The notes below the pieces were generated by a model. It did not search any database, was not told the DNA's origin, and saw nothing but the letters and a program-made list of their open reading frames with translations. From Bernardetia sp. (GTDB lineage: Bacteria; Bacteroidota; Bacteroidia; Cytophagales; Bernardetiaceae): a stretch of 64,000 bases of DNA. The DNA is taken from NCBI GenBank assembly GCA_020630575.1, contig JAHDBD010000025.1, forward strand, positions 1 through 64,000, written 5' to 3'. Positions 53,255 through 61,064 of the stretch are shown here, piece after piece. A program made the position numbers and the translations under genes. Every line of letters starts with the position of its first letter. Position 1 is the stretch's first letter.

Positions 53255-53275
53255 GTAATTTTTAATTCGTAATTC
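53255..53275. repeat. Heptad array, GTAATTC type
   Basis: Units GTAATTT, TTAATTC and GTAATTC in 7-base register, complementary to the GAATTAC type, immediately before the gene at 53286. Confidence 0.45.
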
Positions 53276-53285
53276 CTCCCAAGCT

Positions 53286-53519
53286 ATGCAAACCACAAAA
53301 ACAAATATAAACGATACAAATTCTGAAAAAATAGTTCGTGCAAAAAAGAATACATTAAAAGATTATTTTGCATTAATGCCTGTTTTAACGTATTTTTTTA
53401 TAAAGAAAAATTCGGCAAACTTCAATATTCGTGCAATGCACACCATTAATAAAATTTCAATTACTGTTTTTTTGTTAGGACTTATTTTTATCATTGTTAA
53501 AAAATTATTCTTGTCTTAA
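53286..53519 (+). CDS. Small conserved membrane protein (DUF6728-like)
   Basis: A 77-residue protein with a basic soluble N-terminus (TLKDYFALMPVLTYFFIKKN), the conserved-looking NFNIRAMHTINKISI, and a single C-terminal helix (about 55-73). Similar short proteins with a N(F/L)N.(R)aMH.IN pattern are found in many Bacteroidota; I associate them with DUF6728, from memory. It lies 51 bases upstream of hemW on the same strand, which suggests co-transcription. Function is unknown. Confidence 0.65.
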   Translation: MQTTKTNINDTNSEKIVRAKKNTLKDYFALMPVLTYFFIKKNSANFNIRAMHTINKISITVFLLGLIFIIVKKLFLS

Positions 53520-53570
53520 TTTTAACTATTGACAAGGTCAAGACCATTGTCAAAGTCAAAATTGAAAAAA

Positions 53571-54803
53571 ATGATATACATTCATATTCCATTCTGCAAA
53601 CAAGCCTGTCATTATTGCGATTTTCATTTTAGTACAAATCTCAAGCAAAAACAGGCTTTTTTATATGCCTTAGATAAAGAAATCGAATTGCAAAAAGATT
53701 TTTTTAAAGAAGCCGTTTTTCCTTCGTCGTTGTCAGTGTCTCCACCGACAATAAAACCACTAAAAACTATTTATTTCGGTGGTGGAACGCCTTCTATTTT
53801 AGAAATTTCAGAATTAAAAGCAATTTTAGAAAAAGTAAAATCTACTTTTGAAGTTGATAAAGATGCAGAAATTACACTGGAAGCAAATCCTGATGACCTT
53901 ACTTCTTTAGAATTTTTGAAATCATTAAAGGAAATTGGCTTTAACCGTTTGAGTATTGGTATTCAATCTTTTGAAGAATCTTTTTTGAAGTTTATGAATA
54001 GGGCGCACAATGCCGAAGAGGCTAAAAATTGTGTCAAATTAGCCCAAAAAGCAGGTTTTGAGAATATTAGTGTAGATTTGATTTATGGTATTCAATTACC
54101 GAAAAAAGAAATTGAATTCAATGCATTTGAAAATAATTTTGAAAAACAAAGTGATGATTTAAAATCAAATCCTCATTATTTTTGGAGGAAAGATTTAGAG
54201 TTTGCGCTTTCTTTGAGTGTTCCTCATATTTCTGCGTACTGCTTGACTATCGAACCCAAAACGCCTTTTGGAAACAGTCTGAAAAAAGGAAAACTAAAAC
54301 CAATTGATGAAGAGTTTGCAGCACAGCAGTTTGAAATTCTGACCGAAACATTGAAAGAAAACGGTTATATTCATTACGAAATTTCCAATTTTGCAAAACC
54401 CAATCAGTTTTCAAAACATAATACAGCCTATTGGAAAGATGAACCTTATTTGGGTTTGGGAGCTTCGGCACATTCTTACGATGGAAAAAATCGTTTTATG
54501 AATGCTGCTAATAATAGAAAATACACTGAAAGTTTGAATAAAAATAGCTTACCTCAAATCATTGACGAGCTTTCAGAAAACGACCGAATAAATGAATATT
54601 TCTTGACTTCTTTGCGAACAATTTGGGGAATTGATTTGAATCATTTAATCAAAAAATATAATTACAATCTTTTAGAAAATCAATCAAAAACTGTTTCAAA
54701 ATTAGTTGAAAATCAAATGGTTGAATTAAAGAATGATACTGTTACTCTTACAGAGAAAGGAAAATTATTTGCTGATGGAATTGCTTCAGATTTGTTTGTG
54801 TAA
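53571..54803 (+). CDS. hemW: Heme chaperone HemW (radical SAM)
   Basis: A 410-residue radical SAM protein taking ATG 53571; a TTG at 53529 would add fourteen residues. The [4Fe-4S] motif CKQACHYCDF near residue 8-17 is the HemW form CxxxCxYCxF. TIYFGGGTPSIL, EANPDDLT, NRLSIGIQSF and GLGASAHSYDG are further family marks. HemW binds heme and was once annotated as oxygen-independent coproporphyrinogen oxidase, but it lacks the extra Cys of HemN. An insertion at about residues 49-65 (VFPSSLSVSPPTIKP) lies over a family A palindrome, so part of the chain may come from a repeat element. Confidence 0.92.
   Translation: MIYIHIPFCKQACHYCDFHFSTNLKQKQAFLYALDKEIELQKDFFKEAVFPSSLSVSPPTIKPLKTIYFGGGTPSILEISELKAILEKVKSTFEVDKDAEITLEANPDDLTSLEFLKSLKEIGFNRLSIGIQSFEESFLKFMNRAHNAEEAKNCVKLAQKAGFENISVDLIYGIQLPKKEIEFNAFENNFEKQSDDLKSNPHYFWRKDLEFALSLSVPHISAYCLTIEPKTPFGNSLKKGKLKPIDEEFAAQQFEILTETLKENGYIHYEISNFAKPNQFSKHNTAYWKDEPYLGLGASAHSYDGKNRFMNAANNRKYTESLNKNSLPQIIDELSENDRINEYFLTSLRTIWGIDLNHLIKKYNYNLLENQSKTVSKLVENQMVELKNDTVTLTEKGKLFADGIASDLFV
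53724..53752. repeat. Degenerate palindrome family A inside hemW
   Basis: The reverse complement ATTGTCG..GTGGAGACACTGACAA aligns with 13015-13040 (ATTGTCGTTGGTGGGGACAC) with one 3-base gap and several mismatches. It corresponds to a HemW loop that looks like an insertion. Confidence 0.45.
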
Positions 54804-54816
54804 AAACTTAAATTGT

Positions 54817-54892
54817 GTATCACAGACTTCGTAGTCTGTTTGAATGATAAGTGAAAAATGATATTTATTCAGAGTAGGAAGTCTGAGACACT
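54817..54892 (-). repeat. Twin stem-loop element, family C, copy 2
   Basis: Hairpins CAGACTTCGTAGTCTG and AGAGTAGGAAGTCT are separated by an AT-rich stretch. Read on the minus strand the unit matches 23537-23605 at both stems and their flanks. It lies between the convergent hemW and glycosyltransferase genes. Confidence 0.7.
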
Positions 54893-54898
54893 TGTAAA

Positions 54899-56119
54899 TC
54901 ACTTTTTAAATAAAATCAAAGTAATTTTCTCAGGTTTTCCACTCTCTCCATTTTCTTGTTTGTAGTAATAGTCTTCAATGAAATCTTCAAAATCTACGAT
55001 GAAATAAAATAGAAAATCACGTACTTGATAAAAATCAATATTTCCGTAAGTATGCTTCAAAAGTTCAGTCATTCTGTAGGAAACCTTTACTTTTTCTAAA
55101 AGAGAATTTATTTTTCGTACTCCTTGTGCTGCTTTGCTTGTTGCTTTTTCATCGATTAGAGAAAATGATTGGTTCAAAATAAGAGGTTTATTTTTCTCTA
55201 ATTTCATAAACTGACTCACAAAAGAAGAATATGCTTTTTCGATAGGGAATTCAAAGCTAAAATTAGAGACTAAGTCCGATTTTGATTCTTGATGATTCTT
55301 ATAAATCTTTAGAGCAGGTCGCTCTTCATTTTTATAAATTTTTCCTATTTTTATTCCGTTTGTTTTTTTATGAATAGTAAGTTCTGGTTTTTCGTATTTA
55401 TTATGATAATGGTCAATTACAATTTTCTCCCACCCTTTTGGCTGTGCTAATGGATTGTTTGCTGCTGGATGCCACTGATGAAAAACAGGCGATTTTTCGG
55501 CATTAAGCCATTTCATTTCTAATTTTTCTTTATAATCATAATTCAATAAACGTCTATTCAAATCTTTGTCTTCTATTCCCCAAAGCCTATAATATTCATC
55601 AAAAGCTCCTATTTCTTTTAGTTTATTGGTTGGAATAACTACAATTCCCATTGCTGATTCTTTACTGCTTTTTTCAAACTGACTTAGATTCTCAATCTTC
55701 AAACTATGATTTTTTAAATATTTATCATATTCAAAACCTTCATTCAAATAAAAACATTGATAATGCAAAAGTGTGTTTTGATTGATATTCTTCTCTACTT
55801 CTTCCAAAAAATTAGGAGAATAAATCATATCTACATCAGCAATGATACAATATTCTCCTTGCGCTAAATAAATTCCGTTGTTGATAGAAGCCGAACGAGA
55901 CCAAAACATTCCTCTTACTTCATTAAAAACATAATTTATTTTATCCAAATCGTTACAAAAACTCTCTAATTCGTTAGAAATAACTTTATCACTTCCATAG
56001 TCTATAAAAATTACTTCATAGTCTGTAATTACTTTCTGAGTTTGAAGAGAAAGCAAACAGCGTTTAGCTATTTTTGTGTCTCGGTTGCGATAAGGAACAA
56101 TAAAAGAGAATTTTGTCAT
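54899..56119 (-). CDS. Family 2 glycosyltransferase
   Basis: A 406-residue soluble glycosyltransferase of GT-A fold. It begins FSFIVPYRNRDTKIAKRCLLSL, with EVIFIDYGSD as the nucleotide-binding strand. The metal-binding DxD is in CIIADVDMIYSPNF, and the later W-G-EDKDLNRRLL corresponds to the galactosyltransferase-like C-terminal acceptor motif (RLWGIEDKDLNRRL). The last 130 residues are a helical extension without a known fold. Donor and acceptor sugars cannot be read from sequence. Upstream is the heptad-array spacer and the TamB gene; downstream the twin stem-loop. Confidence 0.82.
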   Translation of the reverse strand: MTKFSFIVPYRNRDTKIAKRCLLSLQTQKVITDYEVIFIDYGSDKVISNELESFCNDLDKINYVFNEVRGMFWSRSASINNGIYLAQGEYCIIADVDMIYSPNFLEEVEKNINQNTLLHYQCFYLNEGFEYDKYLKNHSLKIENLSQFEKSSKESAMGIVVIPTNKLKEIGAFDEYYRLWGIEDKDLNRRLLNYDYKEKLEMKWLNAEKSPVFHQWHPAANNPLAQPKGWEKIVIDHYHNKYEKPELTIHKKTNGIKIGKIYKNEERPALKIYKNHQESKSDLVSNFSFEFPIEKAYSSFVSQFMKLEKNKPLILNQSFSLIDEKATSKAAQGVRKINSLLEKVKVSYRMTELLKHTYGNIDFYQVRDFLFYFIVDFEDFIEDYYYKQENGESGKPEKITLILFKK

Positions 56120-56306
56120 CTGATAGAATAGATAAATAGTTTAATCGAAAGATTTAATAAAAAAGTAAATCAATTAAAACGAAAGTAATAGTTTTTTGTT
56201 CTCTATGCTAGTTATAGATCGAAATTAGTCTAAAACTAAAACAGAATTATCAAAAATACTTATAAAATTTAGTTTTCTGTAAAAGGATGACCTAATTTTG
56301 CTTATA

Positions 56307-56337
56307 GAATTACGAATTACGAATTACGAATTACGAA
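56307..56337. repeat. Heptad array, GAATTAC type
   Basis: Four perfect GAATTAC units (56307-56334) plus GAA. It lies in the 334-base spacer before the TamB gene. That spacer also holds the next array and no credible gene. Confidence 0.8.
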
Positions 56338-56393
56338 TTTTTCTTATTTAAAAAACTCTCATTTACAATAGTTATCAAAGAAACGCAGTTTCG

Positions 56394-56448
56394 AACTGAT
56401 AACTGATAACTGATAACTGATAACTGATAACTGATAACTGATAACTGA
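56394..56448. repeat. Heptad array, AACTGAT type
   Basis: Seven perfect AACTGAT units and a six-base partial unit end only five bases before the TTG start proposed for the TamB gene. This is the longest perfect tandem array in the window. Confidence 0.9.
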
Positions 56449-56453
56449 AAAAA

Positions 56454-59400
56454 TTGCAAAAGCTAAAAAAAATATATCACAATCTTGCTGTTTACCTCCG
56501 ATGGTTTATGATTCGGATGGGCAGGACAATACGCTTTTCATTGAAGCTAATGGTAGGTATTTTGCTTTTTTTGCTTTTTCTGACACTTATAGGACAATAT
56601 TCGGGTACACAAACTTGGGCTGCCAAAATTGGAGCTACTTATTTGAGTGAGCGTTTGGGTTTTCCAATTACTATTGAAAGACTATATTTTTCTGATATTG
56701 ATAAAGTTACCCTGATAGGGCTTAGAGTAATTGACCATACCGATCGTCTTTTTATAGATTCAGATACGTTGAATGCAGACTTGGGTTGGCGAGCTATTTT
56801 TGGAGGAGAAGTCATTCAGATTGATAATGTAGAATTGCGTGGAACACAGTTTAATATGACTATGAATCCTGCGACAGAATCTTGGAACGTAAATGAACTT
56901 GTACGAGCTATTTCTGCACTTTCTTCTACTAGTGATACTACTCAAAAGACAAAGGATATTCCCTTTAAAATTAGTAAAGCGAGTTTACATAATGTGCAGT
57001 TTTCGCTTCACAATCCTACTAGAGATTCATTAGAGACAGGGCTTTTTGATTACAATCATTTTACTATTAATAATATTTATGGAGAAATAGACCATTTTAG
57101 ACTCTTTAAGGATACAGTAGAATTGAACGTAAATAAAGGGAGTCTAATTGAGCCTTTTGTCGATTTCCCTGTTAGTAATATGGATGTGTTTTTTCGTTAT
57201 ACCAACAATTCATTAGAATTTCTGAATCTTGATGCACAAATTGGAAATAGTCATTTGAAAGATACTCTTATTTTCAGGTATGACAGTACAGCTTATCTTT
57301 CAGAAAATTTTATAGAAAAAGTAGATATTTATGCAAATCTCAAGAATGCTCAACTAGATTTTGCTGATTTGGCTCGTTTTGCACCTTCTTTAAAAAAATA
57401 TAAAGAAAGAGTAGTGGCTACTGGCTTAGTTCGTGGGACAGTTGATGATTTGCGTTCGAAAGATTTACGGGTCGATTTTGCCAATCAAAGTTTTGTCGAT
57501 GGAAAGTTTGCTATTCGTGGTTTGCCTGATTATGAAAATTCCTTTCTTGATTTACGATTTAAAGATGCTCGTCTGACAATTTCTGACATCAAACAATATC
57601 TATCTCCTTCTGATTACCAAACCATTTTACCATTAGGAATGGTAAATTTTTCAGGGGAGTTTTTGGGCTTTCCTTCCGATTTTGTAGCTAATGGAAAATT
57701 CAAAACATCCATAGGAAATGCTGTAACTGATATTCACCTAAATACAACAAACAAAACTTATGAAGGAAAATTAAATTTAGTTCGTTTTCAAGCTGGAAAG
57801 ATGGCAAAAAGTAATTTTTTAGGACAAATAACAGCAAAAGGACAAATAAATGGAAAAGGCTTTACAAAAGAAGAAGCTGATTTGGAAGTAAAAGCTGCTG
57901 TTGATAGTATTACATTAAAAAACAAGTTTAAATACTATTCCTATAAAAATATTATAGTAGATGGGCGTTTGAAATATCCATCTTTTACGGGAGAAATGAC
58001 AATTAATGATGCCAACCTAGTTGCTGATATGCGTGGCAAAATTGACTTACAAGATAGTGTCATTAATGGAAGAATTCGTATCATAAAATCAGATTTACAA
58101 AATCTAGGTGTGTCAAAAAAAATTGCTAATCTACAAGGAAATGGTAATTTTAATCTAAAAGGTCTTACCTTAAATTCTATTACAGGAACTGCCGAAATTC
58201 GTCAAGCTCAAATTGATTACAATAAAAATAAATTGGCTTTAAGTGTCATTTCATTAAATTCTACACTACAAAATGGTTTTCGTGATATTCATTTAGAATC
58301 TGATTATGTTGATTTGGATATAAAGGGAGAATTTCAATTACAAGATGCTATCGATGATGCAATAAGCACTTTTGAAGAATATCAATTAGAGTTTTTAAAC
58401 GATTCGGCTTCACAGGTGGCTTATTATGATAAAAAGAAAGAAAAAGTAGAGAAAAATCCTGCTGAAAAAATACCTTATAAAATTGATTATTCTATTGATG
58501 TCAAAAAAATAAATCCTCTTGTACAGCTTTTCGAACCTAAATTTTATATTGCTTCTGACTCAAAATTTGATGGAATATTTGAGCGAGATATAGAAAAAAA
58601 TCAAGTTAAATTTACACTAGATTCTTATATAGACTCACTCTCCTATCAAGATTTGGCATTATATAAAACCGATTTGAAAATTAATGCCATCAAACCGTTA
58701 GATTCGATGGGAGTTGATGTTCAGACCAATATTTCCTCAGAAAGACAGTATTATACAAGTGCTCTTTCTGCTGAAAATCTGCGTATTGATGCACAATGGT
58801 TTGGAAGAGAAATTTTATTTGATACCTACATAAAGAGACAAAAACATAATGATAATGTTTCATTAAAAGGCTCTTTAAATATTACAGATTCACTTTATGC
58901 GCTCAATCTTATCAATCCAGAATTTTTAGTGTTAGATAAAAAGTGGAAAAGTGATTCTTCTGTTAGAATAGGAATACGTAAATATGAAATTCGTTTTGAA
59001 AATCAATTTATTTTACAAAGTGATAGCCAGCGAATAGAAATAATGGGTAGAGTCTCAAAAGACCCAAATTCTGTTCTGAATGTTGGTTTGGTAAATGTAG
59101 ATTTAGAACCCTTTGGGATATTTCTTGGACAAGACTTGGCAGGACGAGCAAGTGGAGAAGCATTTGTCAGTGGGGTGTATGATACTCTAAAACTAGAAAA
59201 TAACCTTAATCTACAAAATTTAGTAATGGCATCCATTCCGATTGGAAACCTACATACAGAATCAGTTTGGAATAATGAAGAACAAAAATTAAATATTGAG
59301 GCTTATTTGGCGTATGGACGTAGAGAAGTTGTCGATATTTCAGGATATTATTCGCCAAAAGACAAAGAAAATCCATTGAATTTGGATGCAAAAATTATTG

Positions 59401-61058
59401 GAATGAAACTCAATATTGTAGAACCATTCTTAAATATAGTAGCTGATGGTTTTAAAGGAGATGTTTATGGTGCTGTCAAGATAAAGGGAAAACCCAATCA
59501 AATTAAACTAATAGGGGAAGCTTTTGTAAGTGGAGGAAGTTTTAGAGTCGATTATCTCAACACAATTTATCATTTTGATGATAAAATTACTTTTACAGAA
59601 AATCAAATTGGTGTGGATAGGTTGCGTTTGTATGATGATGCTGATAATATTGCATTTTTGGATGGTGGTATTTTTCATGATGGTTTTAAGGATTTTGTAA
59701 TGCAATTGCGTGGAGAAATGAAAAAAATGAAGGTTTTAGATACAAAACCACATCATAACGATCTTTTTTATGGAACTGCCTTTGCAACTGGAGATTTTGA
59801 GCTTTTTGGTGCTTTAGAGCAGTTAGGAATTACAATTAATGCAAAGAGTGAAGCAGGAACTCGTATTTACATGCCATTATCAAATCCTGAAGATGTTGCG
59901 ACACAATCCTTTATTCGTTTTGTCAATCATACTGACTCTACCAAGTTAGATTCTCTTCAAAGTCGTTTGAAAAAAGAAGATCTGTCTAGCTTAAAAATGG
60001 AGTTTAACTTAGATATTACCCCTGATGCTTATATAGAGCTTATTTTTGATAAAAAAGTAGGTGATGTAATTCGTGGAAACGGAAAAGGAAGGCTCAAAAT
60101 GATTATTGATACAAAGGGTGATTTTAATATGTATGGCGATGTAGAAATTGTAAAAGGAGCATATAATTTTACCTTTATGAATGTTATCAATAAAGAATTT
60201 AATGTCGATAGAGGAAGTCATATTACTTGGAGTGGTGACCCATTTGCAGCACAAGTAGATTTGACAGCAACTTATCAACAAATGGCTTCTCTTGCACCTC
60301 TTATTACTGTTTCCGACAGTAGTGTTTTGGCTAGTCAGGAGATAAAAAGACGTTATCCTGTTGTAGTAGATTTGTTTTTGAAAGGTGATTTGCTCACGCC
60401 TGATATTCGTTTTGATATAAATATAAATCAATATCCTGCTTTGATATTGGCAGGAGGAACACCCATTTCCTTAGAATCTTATGTAGCAGCTTTCAAAACT
60501 CGTATCCAAAACGACGACCAAGAGATGAACAAACAGGTTTTTAGTTTGATTTTGCTACGGCGTTTATCGACACAGAATGCCTTTGAGGGAATCAATCGTT
60601 CAGCAGGAAGTAGTGTAAGTGAGCTTTTATCAAATCAGCTCAGTAATCTCATTTCTCAAGTAGATGAAAACCTAGAAATAGATTTGAATGTACAAGGATT
60701 AGATGCACAAGCATTAAATACATTACAGCTTCGTTTGTCGTATTCCTTTTTTGAGGGCAGAATACGTGTAACTCGGGAAGGTGCGTTTACAAATGTTCAG
60801 AATCAAGCTAATTTAGCCAGCATTGCAGGTGATTGGACAGTCGAATATTTGATTTTGCCAGATGGAAAATTGCGTATGAAAGTGTATCATAAAAATAATG
60901 TAAATACGTTTAATACAGCACTTCAAAACAATTCGACAGCAGGCGCAAGTCTTCTGAAAATCTTTACTTTTGATAATTTTAAAGACCTTTTCAAAATCAA
61001 AAAGAAGAAAAAAGATGTTCCTTTTGTGCAGGATAATGAAATTCGGATTGAGGAATGA
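56454..61058 (+). CDS. TamB-family translocation/assembly protein (DUF490)
   Basis: A 1534-residue envelope protein. An N-terminal anchor (about 30-47, KLMVGILLFLLFLTLIG) is followed by a very long beta-rich chain with AsmA/TamB-type openings (YLSERLGFPITIERLYFSD, VTLIGLRVID). The C-terminal DUF490 domain (about 1050-1480) contains GKGRLKMIIDTKGDFNMYGD, VKGAYNFTFMNVINKEFNV and ITWSGDPFAAQVDLTATYQ. TamB-like proteins span the periplasm and are linked with lipid transport or outer-membrane protein insertion. The start is uncertain: TTG 56454 keeps a basic leader, while ATG 56508 is the first in-frame ATG. A heptad array abuts the TTG. It is convergent with the NACHT-like gene, six bases between stops. 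Confidence 0.88.
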   Translation: MQKLKKIYHNLAVYLRWFMIRMGRTIRFSLKLMVGILLFLLFLTLIGQYSGTQTWAAKIGATYLSERLGFPITIERLYFSDIDKVTLIGLRVIDHTDRLFIDSDTLNADLGWRAIFGGEVIQIDNVELRGTQFNMTMNPATESWNVNELVRAISALSSTSDTTQKTKDIPFKISKASLHNVQFSLHNPTRDSLETGLFDYNHFTINNIYGEIDHFRLFKDTVELNVNKGSLIEPFVDFPVSNMDVFFRYTNNSLEFLNLDAQIGNSHLKDTLIFRYDSTAYLSENFIEKVDIYANLKNAQLDFADLARFAPSLKKYKERVVATGLVRGTVDDLRSKDLRVDFANQSFVDGKFAIRGLPDYENSFLDLRFKDARLTISDIKQYLSPSDYQTILPLGMVNFSGEFLGFPSDFVANGKFKTSIGNAVTDIHLNTTNKTYEGKLNLVRFQAGKMAKSNFLGQITAKGQINGKGFTKEEADLEVKAAVDSITLKNKFKYYSYKNIIVDGRLKYPSFTGEMTINDANLVADMRGKIDLQDSVINGRIRIIKSDLQNLGVSKKIANLQGNGNFNLKGLTLNSITGTAEIRQAQIDYNKNKLALSVISLNSTLQNGFRDIHLESDYVDLDIKGEFQLQDAIDDAISTFEEYQLEFLNDSASQVAYYDKKKEKVEKNPAEKIPYKIDYSIDVKKINPLVQLFEPKFYIASDSKFDGIFERDIEKNQVKFTLDSYIDSLSYQDLALYKTDLKINAIKPLDSMGVDVQTNISSERQYYTSALSAENLRIDAQWFGREILFDTYIKRQKHNDNVSLKGSLNITDSLYALNLINPEFLVLDKKWKSDSSVRIGIRKYEIRFENQFILQSDSQRIEIMGRVSKDPNSVLNVGLVNVDLEPFGIFLGQDLAGRASGEAFVSGVYDTLKLENNLNLQNLVMASIPIGNLHTESVWNNEEQKLNIEAYLAYGRREVVDISGYYSPKDKENPLNLDAKIIGMKLNIVEPFLNIVADGFKGDVYGAVKIKGKPNQIKLIGEAFVSGGSFRVDYLNTIYHFDDKITFTENQIGVDRLRLYDDADNIAFLDGGIFHDGFKDFVMQLRGEMKKMKVLDTKPHHNDLFYGTAFATGDFELFGALEQLGITINAKSEAGTRIYMPLSNPEDVATQSFIRFVNHTDSTKLDSLQSRLKKEDLSSLKMEFNLDITPDAYIELIFDKKVGDVIRGNGKGRLKMIIDTKGDFNMYGDVEIVKGAYNFTFMNVINKEFNVDRGSHITWSGDPFAAQVDLTATYQQMASLAPLITVSDSSVLASQEIKRRYPVVVDLFLKGDLLTPDIRFDININQYPALILAGGTPISLESYVAAFKTRIQNDDQEMNKQVFSLILLRRLSTQNAFEGINRSAGSSVSELLSNQLSNLISQVDENLEIDLNVQGLDAQALNTLQLRLSYSFFEGRIRVTREGAFTNVQNQANLASIAGDWTVEYLILPDGKLRMKVYHKNNVNTFNTALQNNSTAGASLLKIFTFDNFKDLFKIKKKKKDVPFVQDNEIRIEE

Positions 61059-61064
61059 TAACTA

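Noticed and set aside
56307-56448. CRISPR array
   Set aside because: The repeats are seven bases in direct tandem with no spacers, so they are simple tandem repeats.
60009-60431. A 140-codon minus-strand frame inside the TamB gene
   Set aside because: Antisense shadow across the conserved DUF490 coding region, with a biased Ile/Cys/Asn/Tyr composition.
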